Below are positions 35,705 to 46,900 of a stretch of DNA of 64,000 nt, one piece after another. Where the stretch lies: the NCBI GenBank assembly GCA_009760885.1, contig CM019702.1:53791282-53855281 (forward strand), in the 5' to 3' direction. This DNA is from Achatina immaculata (taxonomy: Eukaryota; Mollusca; Gastropoda; Stylommatophora; Achatinidae). A model generated the notes under the pieces. That model saw only the letters and a list, made by a program, of their open reading frames with translations. It was not told where the DNA came from and made no database searches. Made by a program: the position numbers and the translations under genes. Numbering within the stretch: position 1 is the first letter of the stretch; every line of letters starts with the position of its first letter.

Positions 35705-36056
35705 GCAGTTTGTTGTTAGCCATTAGATTCACTGCTGCTTCACTTTCATGAAATGTAATTTCATCTAGGTTGACATTTAGTTGTGGGATTAGTAAGTTGG
35801 TTTCAGGGTTTACCAGTTCTTTTCGGTGTGGTCGATTAAGTATTTCTTGGAAGTGTTTGGCCCCAACTTTGCTTTTGGCTTTTACTTGATGTTAATAGTG
35901 TACCAGTTTTGCTAAGGATTGGTCTTCCTTTGGATGAAGTAGTACCTGTTAGCGTTTTTTGTATGTTATATAGACTTTTTCTGTCTCCTGTTTTTCCTGC
36001 CTTCTCTGCTTCTTTCACCATATTATCCATGTGTTCTCTTGTATATCACTTTATAT
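35705..36056 (-). mobile_element. nLTR-1 linker/palm fragment (copy 1)
   Basis: Antisense piece containing NIQKTLTGTTSSKGRPILSK (the ORF 36,030-35,836), equivalent to the linker of the long copy at about 51,780-52,080. It is joined tail to tail with the preceding plus-strand end. Confidence 0.75.
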
Positions 36057-36576
36057 CATATCATTAATGACAATGTATCTTATATTATGATCATAATACA
36101 ATAGACGACTGTAGGGCAACCGTGATTGGTGTCCAGGTCGTTGTATCTTCATAAATGAATTTTTAAAAAATAGTTCTTCGATTTCAAATGTTATTATACG
36201 TGCAAATACATTTTTGGGTCATGCAATAATAACACATTGAACGAGTAGATACACGTCGCGAATACTGAGATACTTGTAATTTATCAAAACGCATGAAAAG
36301 GAGTTGTAGAGTATACACCAAAAGATATATCTCCTTAGATGTTGTGTTATTTTTCTTAAAGTAAAGGGAAAGTAAATGAAAATAAATTGTTCATAAAAGA
36401 AAACACTAAAATGTTTCTTACTCTCCCCCCCCCTTCTCCACATCTGTTATTCCAACTACTCTTGCCCACTGATTTTGCAGGATACTTTCACAAACTTATT
36501 TATATATTGATTTGCGCATGTGGAATTCCCATGATATGAGTACAATCCCTATCAGTAGTAAATAAAAGCTGTCTGT

Positions 36577-37091
36577 TTAGTGCTGTGATTTATATTTTTC
36601 TATTTGATTTACACGAAATATGGCTCGTAAAGTTTTTCTGTATTTACTGCTCATGTGATAGTAAATAAAAATATTCATTGATGAGTTCACAGACTCCAGA
36701 ACTATGCCGAGTCCCAAAAGTGTTACTCCAATCTTTAAGTATTTACCACCAAAAGAAAGTTCTGTTTCAAACGCTATAGCCAGCACTGTGATACAGACTG
36801 GTGAAAAACAAACAGTAAACAAAGTAGAAATCATTACAACCATCTTGGCCACTTTCTGGTTACGGCTGGAGATTCTGTCAGCTTGTGCAGGAGCTGCGGA
36901 CGTTTTTCTCCATCGTGTTTGCTTCTGTAATTGAACTACCAGAATCACAGTGCAGATAACGATGATAGCGAAAGCTGTCGTTGGAATGAAGAAATTGTTT
37001 ATGGCATAAGAAATGCTTTCAATGCTTTCGCCATCATCCATAAAAACACGACCAAGGATAGTCTTATTTCTTAATGGAGAAAGTTTAATCC
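36577..37091 (-). pseudogene. GPCR locus C: truncated duplicate of D exon 3
   Basis: The open frame 37,041-36,577 (154 codons) is identical in protein to the corresponding part of gene D: extracellular loop 2 end, IISYAINNFF-type TM5, TM6 with FTVCFSPV, TM7 with NSSMNIFIYYH and the same stop. The 5' side ends at about 37,091 in extracellular loop 2, where nLTR-1 sequence takes over. TM1-TM4 and the splice acceptor are therefore absent, and it cannot encode a receptor alone. The lack of any difference from D is unexpected for a dead copy (see findings). Confidence 0.88.
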
Positions 37092-37323
37092 TCTCCAGTT
37101 ATTGCAATCGCCAAGGTTGCCTTTTTTCGATGTGTTAACATTGACTCATTTTCTCATATAGAAGGGACTTTTTCTTCTTCCAGTCTAGACTAAACATTCT
37201 CTGTAGTTGTCTCATGTTGTCAGTATTAATAGTTTTTTAACATTTCGGCTGTTATTTCATCTTTATATGACGTTATATGAAATTAGACTCTTTTGAAAAC
37301 AATTGCCTAAGGAAAATACACGG
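37092..37323 (-). mobile_element. nLTR-1 palm fragment between the duplication copies
   Basis: Antisense CCTCTCCAGTTATTGCAATCGCC through CTGTAGTTGTCTCATGTTGTC matches 51,540-51,680 in the long nLTR-1 copy. It abuts the GPCR break at 37,091. About 60 bp of unassigned sequence follow before copy 2. Confidence 0.75.
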
Positions 37324-37679
37324 CATCAAGTGGAATTAATTCAAGAACAATGCAGAGATAAGATAGATGACTTGAACAACAACCAGTCTCATGGGTGATC
37401 AGGAAAAGGAGATGGACATATATTGGTCACTTGATGAGAAGAAATGATCAGAGAATCCCAAAACAAGCTATCAAGTGGAACACAACAGGCCGACGAAAAA
37501 GAGGCAGACCGCGTGAAACTCTGAAAAGGACATTATTAAGAGAGGACAAATTAACAGGCATAAAATCCTTTGATGAGGTTGAAAGACTCGCCGAAAACAG
37601 GAGAAATTGGCGAACTACTTTGCGAGCCCTATGTGACGTTTAACGGCACGGGAAGGATATACGATATAAGATAAGATGT
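37324..37679 (+). mobile_element. nLTR-1 3' end (duplication copy 2)
   Basis: An intact frame from 37,395 reads RKRRWTYIGHLMRRNDQ to RALCDV, followed by GGCACGGGAAGGATATACGATATAAGATAAG. It is less damaged than copy 1. Confidence 0.82.
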
Positions 37680-38030
37680 GCAGTTTGTTGTTAGCCATTA
37701 GATTCACTGCTGCTTCACTTTCATGAAATGTAATTTCATCTAGGTTGACATTTAGTTGTGGGATTAGTAAGTTGGTTTCAGGGTTTACCAATTCTTTTCT
37801 GTGTGGTCGATTAAGTATTTCTAGGAAGTGTTTGGCACCAACTTTGCTTTTGGCTTTTACTTGATGTTAATAGTGTACCAGTTTTGCTAAGGATTGGTCT
37901 TCCTTTGGATGAAGTAGTACCTGTTAGCGTCTTTTGTATGTTATATATACTTTTTTCTGTCTCCTGTTTTTCCTGCCTTCTCTGCTTCTTTCACCATATT
38001 ATCCATGTGTTCTCTTGTATTTCACTTTAT
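37680..38030 (-). mobile_element. nLTR-1 linker fragment (copy 2)
   Basis: Antisense equivalent of 35,705-36,056 with a few base differences. Confidence 0.75.
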
Positions 38031-38552
38031 ATCATATCATTAATGACAATGTATCTTATATTATGATCATAATACAATAGACGACTGTAGGGCAACCTTG
38101 ATGGGTGTCCAGGTCGTTGTATCTTCATAAATGAATTTTTAAAAAATAGTTCTTCGATTTCAAATGTTATTATATGTGCAAATGCATTTTTGGGTCATGC
38201 AATAATAACACACTGAACGAGTAGATACACGTCGCGAATACTGAGATACTTTTAATTTATCAAAACGCATGAAAAGGAGTTGTAGAGTATACACCACAAG
38301 ATATCCCTCCTTAGATGTTGTGTTATTTTTCTTAAAGTAAAGGGAAAGTAAAGGAAAATAAATTGCTCATAAAAGAAAACACTAAAATGTTTCTTACTCT
38401 CCCCCCCCTTTCTCCACATCTGTTATTCCAACTACTCCTGCCAACTGATTTTGCAGGATAGTTTCACAAACCTATTTATATATTGATTTGCGCATGTGGA
38501 ATCCCCATGATATGAGTACAATCCCTATCAGTAGTAAATAAAAGCTGTCTGT

Positions 38553-39170
38553 TTAGTGCTGTGATTTATATTTTTCTATTTGATTTACACGAAATATGGC
38601 TCGTAAAGTTTTTCTGTATTTACTGCTCATGTGATAGTAAATAAAAATATTCATTGATGAGTTCACAGACTCCAGAACTATGCCGAGTCCCAAAAGTGTT
38701 ACTCCAATCTTTAAGTATTTACCACCAAAAGAAAGTTCTGTTTCAAACGCTATAGCCAGCACTGTGATACAGACTGGTGAAAAACAAACAGTAAACAAAG
38801 TAGAAATCATTACAACCATCTTGGCCACTTTCTGGTTACGGCTGGAGATTCTGTCAGCTTGTGCAGGAGCTGCGGACGTTTTTCTCCATCGTGTTTGCTT
38901 CTGTAATTGAACTACCAGAATCACAGTGCAGATAACGATGATAGCGAAAGCTGTCGTTGGAATGAAGAAATTGTTTATGGCATAAGAAATGCTTTCAATG
39001 CTTTCGCCATCATCCATAAAAACACGACCAAGGATAGTCTTATTTCTTAATGGAGAAAATTTCATCCCCAATTTACTGGCAACGTACATAGGGGCTATAG
39101 TAACCTGGAGAATGATGAATACAGTGACGATAATGATGATCATCTTTCTTGATGTAAGAAAGCTTTTAAC
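38553..39170 (-). CDS. GPCR gene D, exon 3 (TM5-TM7 and C-tail)
   Basis: 618 nt including the stop, behind a good acceptor (TTTTTCTGGACAG). It encodes VKSFLTSRKM at the base of TM5, IIIIVTVFIILQVTIAPMYV (TM5), a cysteine-free extracellular loop 2, loop 3 with RISSRNQKVAK, TM6 with FTVCFSPV, TM7 with ESVNSSMNIFIYY and helix 8 SSKYRKTLRAIF. Phase 0 joins it to exon 2 at 39,657-39,871. The reading frame is open throughout. The full receptor depends on exon 1, which is mostly inside the assembly gap. Class A GPCR, ligand unknown, closely related to genes A and B. Confidence 0.88.
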   Translation of the reverse strand, partial: VKSFLTSRKMIIIIVTVFIILQVTIAPMYVASKLGMKFSPLRNKTILGRVFMDDGESIESISYAINNFFIPTTAFAIIVICTVILVVQLQKQTRWRKTSAAPAQADRISSRNQKVAKMVVMISTLFTVCFSPVCITVLAIAFETELSFGGKYLKIGVTLLGLGIVLESVNSSMNIFIYYHMSSKYRKTLRAIFRVNQIEKYKSQH

Positions 39171-39199
39171 CTGTCCAGAAAAAAAAAACATAAATTAAT

Positions 39200-39297
39200 C
39201 TTTCTTCCTTTCTTTCTTTTAACATGTATAGAAAAAAGCATACAATAATATTTCTGTTTTTTCTTTCTTTCTTTCTTTTTGTCTTCTTTCTTTCTTT
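39200..39297. repeat. (TTTC)n-rich tract in intron 2 of gene D
   Basis: Interrupted TTTC runs in the same intron position as in gene A and locus B. Confidence 0.85.
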
Positions 39298-39656
39298 CCA
39301 TGCCTCAAACCCGGGTGCTACATATACAACCTGACGTCAACCAAATTACCACTTTGCAATATTTAAGTATCTCTTAAACAATGTCGATTAACATGACCTG
39401 TAAGGGGTCTTTATGTTAGGGATAACAGGATTTTCTCTATGTTTATTGTTAACCTGAAGAAACAATGTATCAAGATCGGAGGGAGATGTGTTTTGCTATA
39501 TTTATTCTTCGAAATAATTCTGCAATTACATGTGTGCAAAATCATCTTGTTTTTAACTTTAAACATAATATTGTCATTTAAAAGCTTAAGGAGTCTGTAG
39601 TAAACAATATAAGCTACACATTTATTACAAAATCAAAAACGTTCTAATACGCATAC

Positions 39657-39871
39657 CTTTAAAGGAGCTATTATGCACAGACAACGTTCTAGGGTGATTA
39701 CTGCTGTGATCCAGCTACTCATTCGGGCGAAGTTCATATGTGGTATTGAAAAGATGAAGAAACAAACTTCCATAGGTTCAAAAGACAAGTCTGCTTCAGT
39801 CATTAGTGGATTGAGCATAATAGTTATTCCCACGACTGTTATAAGTGAGCCTAGGTCAGAAACGGCGAGAC
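39657..39871 (-). CDS. GPCR gene D, exon 2 (TM2-TM4)
   Basis: 215-nt exon with acceptor CATCCGCAG and donor AAG-GTATGC. It encodes GLAVSDLGSLITVVGI (TM2), EVCFFIFSIPHMNFARM and WITAVITLERCLCI (TM3 with the DRY counterpart), ending IIAPLK. All expected receptor landmarks are intact. Confidence 0.88.
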
Positions 39872-40046
39872 CTGCGGATGAACACAATTACACTAACATC
39901 ATTAACATATACGACTAAGTAATTCTCTTACAAATTGAGAACCCCGTGAAACTTACTGAACACACAACGCATTTACCATGTTATTGAATGTCTATAAAAG
40001 ATTGACGCTCCTCGAATTAATCAATTTGAAAATTCAATGTGCAAGT

Positions 40047-41147
40047 ATGGCTCCTCTCTCTACAAAACAACATCTCATCATCATTGGACGTTTACAGACT
40101 GGACAGTCACAAATTGTAGTGGCCAGAGAATTTAATGTGGTTAGAAGCACAGTTAGTCGCCTTTTTAGACAATTTCAAGAAACTCAGTTGAGACCGGCCG
40201 CGCAGTGGAAGACCCATAGTCACAACTCCTGGCGAAGACCGCTTCATACAGCTGCGTCACCTCAGAAATCGATTTGAGTCTGCGTCCTCAAGAGTCCAGT
40301 CAATGACAGCAGCTCGTCCAATTTCAGATCAAACGATCAGAAACCATCTGAACGACGCTTGTTTTTGGAGTAGAAGACACTACAGAGATCCTGTTCTTAC
40401 AGACCGGCATCGCCAGAACCGAATGCAGTGGGCAAACCAGCATCATCAATGGGACGTTGCAAATGATTGGGGAAAGGTTTGGTTAATGATGAATTATTCT
40501 TTTTGCTCCAGCGACATGATAGACGGAGAAGAGTTTATCGCAGAGTTTATGAGCGCTACGCCAAGAAATGTGTGGATGAGGCTCCCCCACATGGTGGTGG
40601 AGGTGTACTGGTGTGGGTGACGATCAACTTCATGGGAAGAAGTTATGTGGTGCAAATTGAAAGACGACTGAATTTCCAACGATACGTCAATGAAATTATT
40701 CATCCTCAAGTCCTTCCACTTCTGGGTACACCAGAGTCGATTTTTCATCAGAATAACCCTCGACTTCATGGCACAACTCACCACCAAGTTCCTCGCTGAC
40801 AACAACGTCCAGACCATTCCATGACCTTCATGTCATCAGATATGAACCCAATAGAACACTTATGCGATGAACTCAACAGAGACATGGCGCCAACCAATCT
40901 CCGACAGTTGTCTCTTGCAATGCGGAAAAAGTGAGCAGCCATCCCACAACAGATCCAAAGGCTAATCGCATCCATGTCAAGGGATGATGTTCTCCTAATC
41001 AGGCCAGAGGAGGCCGTACAGCTTACTGAAACGGAGGCCTTAGTCGCAAGAATAGAAATCCAAACCAAATTTAATGAACATCATTTCATTGTTAATAGTT
41101 TAAAGTTTCTTCATGCCAGGAATGAAATATTAATTCCGAAAAATTAA
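40047..41147 (+). mobile_element. Tc1-like DNA transposon, inactive transposase
   Basis: Transposase read in pieces. The N-terminal helix-turn-helix MAPLSTKQHLIIIGRLQTG with VAREFNVVRSTVSRL (40,047-40,180) is followed in a new frame by SDQTIRNHLNDA and FWSRRHYRDPVL (40,320-40,400), then DRRRRVYRRVYERYAKK (about 40,520), GGGGVLVWVTINFMGRS, HQNNPRLHG and DMNPIEHLCDEL (about 40,840). The second catalytic aspartate is asparagine (QNN where QDN is usual), the first is in a frameshifted region, and the final glutamate of IEHL survives. It lies in intron 1 of gene D on the opposite strand. Terminal inverted repeats are uncertain: a weak TCCTCGAATT / TCCTCGTAATT pair lies at about 40,009 and 41,186. 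Confidence 0.85.
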
Positions 41148-41390
41148 ATTTTGATACACGTTTGAAATTTATGTAAATTACGAGGACTAAGTAGTGTTCC
41201 GTTTCTTTTTTTTTAACAGTATATATAAAACACTGTTTTATCTTTAAATGCTCACAAGTATGAAACTTTAAGAATACAATCAATTTCGAAATGACAGTTA
41301 TAGCTTTTATTTCTTATAATTTTATATTTTTCTAATAGTTTATATTTCTTATATTATATATTTGTTATTAATTACCACAACGATTATATA

Positions 41391-41396
<6 letters not shown>

Positions 41397-41466
<70 letters not shown>
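41397..41466. repeat. (TA)n microsatellite
   Basis: About 70 bp of alternating TA. Confidence 0.95.
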
Positions 41467-41468
<2 letters not shown>

Positions 41469-41514
41469 ATTGTAGTCTAATTAGAACCTCGAATGCAAAA
41501 CAAACCTTAAGCAA

Positions 41515-42560
41515 GTTCACCGGCATTTTCCATTGACACATTCAGACTTTCCGTGATGTCTGTCCATATGTAGCCTCTCCAAGCTTTTTTGTCTCAGTAT
41601 GTGGCCGAAGTAAGCCAGCTTCCAAACTGTTTACTGTTTTTACGAGCCACTATCTGCAACACCTAATCCCTTCAGTATCTCCTTATTTCGTGTGTGGTCT
41701 ATCCATGGTATTCCAAGGTCCCCTCTGTAACATTTCATTTCAAATGTGTTATTCTATTTTCTAGAGATTTATTAACTGTCCGTGTTTCACATCCATATGT
41801 TGCCAGTGGTGATATAAAAGCTCTTGGTAAACATTATTTCGTCTTCTTGCTGGTACCTTGCCACTTTCTCTTCATGTGTGCTAGTTTCTGTGATGCATCT
41901 GCTGTTCTTCTTCTGATTTTCTCTGCCCAGTCGTCTCTGGTTCTGATGAATGAACCCAGATATTAGAATTTATTTACGTTTTCAAGCTCTTGATTGTCCA
42001 AAGCAGTTTTGGGTTTGCTTCTTATTTTGTCAGTTATCCCTACTTTTGGTGCGTTTGAGAGAGCCATTTGTTGCAGTCCTTCTAAGTCGTCTGATATAAG
42101 GACAGTATCATCAGCACATCTAATGTATGGAACCGGTGCTTCCCCCCCCCCCCCCAACCGATGTAGGTGTTTACTAATTCTCTCGTACATTCATCATGAT
42201 CTTTTCAGCGTAGATGTTAAACATGTATCGAAAAATGATACATCTCTGTTTTACTCCCTTTTATATGACAAACCAACCCGAAGCTTCGACCATCTGCCTT
42301 CACTGCTGCTTGCTGATCTTGCTACAGTTTGACGATGAGGTGTACCAGATGACTGGGAAAATCCATGTTTTTCATAATAGGCCATAACTGTTGATGTGGT
42401 CACAGTCAAAGCTTTGGAGAAATCTACAAAACAGCTGTATCAATCCACATTAAACGTTCTACATTTTTCTATGATGTTCTTCATATTTAGTATATGACCT
42501 CTGGCGCATCTGCCTGGTCTGGAACCCGCCTGTACTCAATGCATTTCTTCCTCTTCAAAA
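41515..42560 (-). mobile_element. nLTR-3 retrotransposon fragment
   Basis: Minus-strand reverse transcriptase containing YIRCADDTVLISDDLEGLQQ (the YADD motif as CADD, about 42,120) and PKTALDNQELENVNKF (about 41,985), with palm sequence upstream (CAGGCGGGTTCCAGACCAGGC corresponds to the AGFRPGRC block, about 42,520). A poly-C run at about 42,143 lies in frame. Defective. Confidence 0.75.
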
Positions 42561-42594
42561 AATTATATATACACACACACACGGTACACCTTAA

Positions 42595-42815
42595 ATATTT
42601 TGGATATTAAAGGTAATAAGAATTTAGAGAAAACAGTCTTGGTAGGGTACATACTGGGAATTAAACGAGAGGAAAATCCAAGGCGAATGTGGCTGCAAGA
42701 CATCGTCGACGATCTGCAGATGGATGGATCAGCAGCAGAGAATCGTGCTTTCAACTAAAAGACTTACAGAAGAGCTTTTAGGGAGGCAATGTTCAGTAAG
42801 AATATCAGTAAGAGA
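42595..42815 (+). mobile_element. nLTR-2 3' terminal fragment
   Basis: Frame pieces read NLEKTVLVGYILGIKRE, then WLQDIVDDLQMDGSAAE and YRRAFREAMFSK: the nLTR-2 C-terminal tail. The (CTAT)n tract takes over where its own tail should be. Confidence 0.75.
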
Positions 42816-42820
42816 AGAGC

Positions 42821-42939
<119 letters not shown>

Positions 42940-43101
42940 CACACACAAATTGGTATCGTATCACTGTTCTGCCTCGGTGTCCATTACTTAGCCATCTGTT
43001 AAGAGGCTATTATGTATTGGGGCAATACAAACATGAGTCAGCATTAAAAACACATTAACTATCACTTTGTATATTGCTAGAAAAGTTTGTGGGCTTCTTA
43101 C

Positions 43102-43124
43102 CAAGAAGGCTGATGTTGACAGAA
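43102..43124 (-). CDS. GPCR gene D, exon 1 (3' end only; rest in gap)
   Basis: The 23 bases before the gap, read on the minus strand, give SVNISLLG followed by a GGTAAGAAG donor. This is the same as the end of gene A exon 1 (SVNVSLLG then GGTAAGAAA) and has the same phase 1. The start codon, N-terminus and TM1 must lie in or beyond the run of N. Confidence 0.82.
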
Positions 43125-43224
43125 NNNNNNNNNNNNNNNNNNNNNNNNNNNNNNNNNNNNNNNNNNNNNNNNNNNNNNNNNNNNNNNNNNNNNNNNNNNN
43201 NNNNNNNNNNNNNNNNNNNNNNNN
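43125..43224. other. assembly gap (100 N)
   Basis: Exactly 100 N, a conventional placeholder, so the true length is unknown. A complete exon 1 would need at least ~135-240 more bases, so the gap is probably longer than drawn. Confidence 0.98.
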
Positions 43225-43319
43225 TTACAACTATATGCTCGATAAGTAATAAAGATGTTCCTACTATTTTTCTCTTATACAGCTTTAATGAAGTTCTTTC
43301 GTGTATTATATATAATTAG

Positions 43320-46300
43320 TTCATTCATTCATTCATTTCCATATCCCTTGTGGAACTTCCCCCCCCCCCCACCTAACAGCACTCATGTAGGCCTCTCGGT
43401 TGTGAGCAAGATGGCCTGCTGCTGAAGCATTCATTTGCAGATCATCAACGATGTCTTGCAGCCATCTTCACCTTAGTCTTCCTCTCTTTCTTTTTCCCAT
43501 TATGTACCCTTCCAAGATGGTTTTCTGTAGATTATCATGATCTTTAATGTGTCCAAATATTTAAGTTTTCTCTTTTTAATCCTCTTTACTAGCCAGCCTT
43601 CTTCAATATTAAGCTCTTGTAGTGTAGATATATTTGCTCTTTTTTGTGTCCATGATATTTGGAGAACTCTTCTGTAGCATTTACATTCAAAGTCATTTAT
43701 GTGTTTATCAACTGTTTTGTTAAGTGTCCAGGTCTCACAGGCATATGTTGCGATGGGAAAGATGCATGCCCTTAAAAATCTTATTTTTGTAGTTCTGTCT
43801 ACTCCTCTCCGCAGACTCTTTCTTTGTTTTACTTTCTGAAGAGCGATAGATGTCCCCCTTTTAATTTACTTCATTGTATCTCCATTATTAGTTAGCAGTG
43901 ATCCAAGATATTCATAACTGTCCACTTCTTCCAATTTTTCCTCATTGATATATATATATATATATTTCAGCTGCCTTGTTTGTTTTGTCAGTTGTCATCA
44001 ATTTAGTTTTCTTCGCATTAAGATAGAAGTTCTGCTCTTCGCTGTTCTTACGGACTGACATAATTAGTTTTTCCATTCCTTTTTGTGGTGTGGATAGTAA
44101 AACTGTGTCATCAGCATATGTAATTTCTGGTACTTCTTAACCTCCAACTGTTATGGCATCGTAATATTCTTTGTCTACATCTTCTCTAATATTTCTCAAT
44201 ATATTTTCAGTATACAAGTGAAATAAGTAAGGCGACAATATGCACCCCTAATGGACCCCTTGTTTTATGTCACACCAAGTTGTTGTTTCACCATTTATTC
44301 TTACTGCTGCTTGTTGGTCTAGATACAGCAGTGATGTTAATTGTATCACATGTGTTGGAAATCCAATTTTTCCATTATTTCCCAAAGTATGTGGTTTTGT
44401 ACACAGTCAAATGCCTTTGAGTAACCTATAAATGATAAATATAGATTCACATTAAACTCTCTGCATTTCTCTATTATTAATCTTATATTGAATATATCTC
44501 TTGATCCTCTTCCTTGCCTGAAACCAGCTTGGACCATAGTGACGTCGTCTTCTATTTTCTTTCGAAGTCTACCCATTGTGATTTTTAACAGCATTTTACT
44601 AGCATGATTAATCAGGGCAGCAGTTCTGTAGTGTGTGCATAATTTCAGGTTACACTTTTTTGGCAGTGGTATGAATACAGTTATTTTCCATTCTTTTAGC
44701 CAAATACCTGAATTCTATATCTTTATACATTGTGCATTATAGATTGTTGCATATTCCTTTTCTCCTGCTTTAATAAATTCAGCTGTTATTTCTCCACATC
44801 CTGTTGATTTGCCATTTTCAGATACTTTATTGTCCATAAAACATCTTGTGTTGTCGGTTCTGGTTCTTTCTCTTCCAATAATAATTCACACTGTTGATTT
44901 CTGCTTTCACAATCAGTTGTTTCATACATTCCTCTGCAATATTTCTTCAATCTTTCTAGAGTTTCCTCTGTCTCTGTCAAGGTTTCCCCATCTTGTCACA
45001 AATTACATTTAGCTTAGGTGTGACATTTCTCGTCAATGTCTTAATTTCTTTAAACACATTTCATGATCTCTTCTACAAATCTGATGTCCTTCTATTCTTT
45101 CATAACAATCTTGTATGTATTGTTTTTTGTCTTTTCTTATGTTTCTTCGTGAAGTACGAAGTATATTTTGTTAAATATTTATATTCCTCTTTGTTGTTTT
45201 CTGTCACTTTCCATTAGGTCTTCATTTCTCTACACTGTTTTAGTGTGCCGGCTGTAATCCATCCATTTAGTTTTCTTTAGCTGCTGTTATTAAGATATTT
45301 CTGGCCGGTGTAGCCAAATCATCTGGTGTCATCTCCTCCTGTACAGTTTCGAAACGGTTCTTCACTTCTATACCATATTGTTCTGGTATTTTGGTAAGAT
45401 GAAAGTGGAGTGGTCTTGATCCTGCAACTGTCTTTTTATCTTTATCTTCATGCCTGCTAATAATAACTCATGGTCCATGTCACAATCAGCACCTGGTAAA
45501 GTTTGTGCTGATGTTATACTTGATCTCCACCTTCTTTGCACTAAAATGCAATCTATTTTATTCTTGGTTTTCTCATCAGTTGATGTCCATGTGTAAAGTC
45601 TTCTTGGATGTTGTTTAAAAAGTGTGGTAGCAATCATTAGCTGATTTTCCATGCAAAACGCCATTAGATTGTCACCTGCCTCATTACTATGTCCTATGCT
45701 AAATTCCCCTACAACATGTCCTTCATTTTCTGTTCTTTCTGTACCAATCGTTGCATTAAAATCGCCCATCATTAATACAATATCATTTTTCCGTACCTGG
45801 TCTATCGTCGTTTGCAGTGTGTTATAAGTCTTCTATTTCCTCTTCTTCTGCTGCCTGTGTAGGTGCATATATATGAATGCGTGTTACATTTTTAGGAGAG
45901 CCCTTCAGTCTGATTGTTAGGATTTTATCACTTACTGGATTGTAACCCAGTAATGCATTTGATGTTGATATGTCCAAGTAAAAAGTCATTCCATTCTTTC
46001 CTCCTAATTCTCCACCAGAGTATACAAAGATATTATCATTCTCGCTCTTGAAGTGTCCTGATCCTTTCCATCGGCGTTCACAGATTCCCAAAATGTGTAT
46101 CCCCCTTCTTTTCATCTCATCAATTATTATGTGATACTTTCCCTCATATATACTTCTTACATTCCATGTTCCTACTCTTATTTTTCTTTTTAGTTTGATG
46201 CAGGGGTTTTCCTTGGTAACACCGTCAGGATTTTGTCCGTCATCACAATTACTAGTACTAACCTCTGTCTCACACTATTCCCCAGTGTTAAAATTAGATC

Positions 46301-46670
46301 TATCTGGCCTGGGGGCCTCACCACCAGATATTTTTCCTATTTGACTTTCCATGTTGCTGTTTGGGTTTCTTTGTATATTTTCAGCAGATAGTTTACCATT
46401 ACTTTCCTTCCGGGCAGTGACTGTACTAGTCAGTGATCGTAGCCATTGTCCCTACGGTGAGATCATCTGCCTACCGTCATAGAATGTTGACCATAACTAA
46501 CAGTTATCTGTCAGCTGCTCTCCCATTCCATCCACCACCTGCTCACGTGGCTTCACGTCACCCTGATCGGGGAGCTATACGGGTACTTTACCTTGCTCAC
46601 GGGTTTACCGTAGACTGACGGAGGTAAGGAGACGTCTTACTTCTCCTTTGGTAGGTGATCCCCTACCCCG
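43320..46670 (-). mobile_element. nLTR-2 retrotransposon, most complete copy in the window
   Basis: From the CATTCATTCATT tail (43,320) upward it carries the whole ORF2. The basic C-terminus is followed by PEITYADDTVL (about 44,110), GFRQGRGSRDIFNIRL (about 44,510), motif A as LSFIGYSKAFDCVQ (about 44,420, with glycine where the first catalytic aspartate is expected), the linker LLEEKEPEPTTQD (about 44,870) and the endonuclease pieces MMGDFNATIGTE (45,772), RRLYTWTS and LGICERRWKGSGHF (46,090). A GC-rich 5' leader extends to about 46,670. Several frameshifts break the frame. The APE-type endonuclease would nick target DNA and prime reverse transcription; this copy cannot. Confidence 0.87.
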
Positions 46671-46835
46671 GTAACCAGAATATAATTAGTTATATATAAT
46701 TATACAGTAATTATTCATAAAACACATTTTATGTGTCGAATGTTCTGGAAATATTGATCTAACATCCTATCTCTAATATCGTAATGGTATGGGAAATGAA
46801 TTTTTACCTTACCTTTATAAGAGTATATATTTCTT

Positions 46836-46900
46836 CTCATCAAGTGTCCAACATATGTCCATCTCCTTATATATATATATATATATTATATATATCGAAA
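46836..46900 (-). mobile_element. short nLTR-1 scrap plus (TA)n
   Basis: CTTCTCATCAAGTGTCCAACATATGTCCATCTCC is the antisense of the nLTR-1 YVGHLMRR block. A TA run follows at 46,868-46,897. Confidence 0.7.

Larger units (their letters stand above)
35349..37091. repeat. tandem segmental duplication, copy 1 (period ~1,975 bp)
   Basis: Matches 37,324-39,067 from the TCAAGTGGAATTAATTC block to a point inside the extracellular-loop-2 codons of GPCR exon 3. Contents in order: nLTR-1 tail (+), nLTR-1 linker piece (-), about 480 bp of unique flank, GPCR exon 3 (-). The flank differs at roughly 15-20 sites, while the last ~550 bp (about 36,532-37,080) look identical to copy 2. Confidence 0.9.
37324..39067. 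repeat. tandem segmental duplication, copy 2
   Basis: Second copy of the unit described at 35,349-37,091. Here exon 3 continues past the breakpoint into TM5 and a normal splice acceptor, so this is the parental arrangement on the GPCR side. Confidence 0.9.

Noticed and set aside
40009..41190. Terminal inverted repeats of the Tc1-like element
   Set aside because: Only a weak TCCTCGAATT / TCCTCGTAATT pairing is visible, so it was not annotated as a separate feature.
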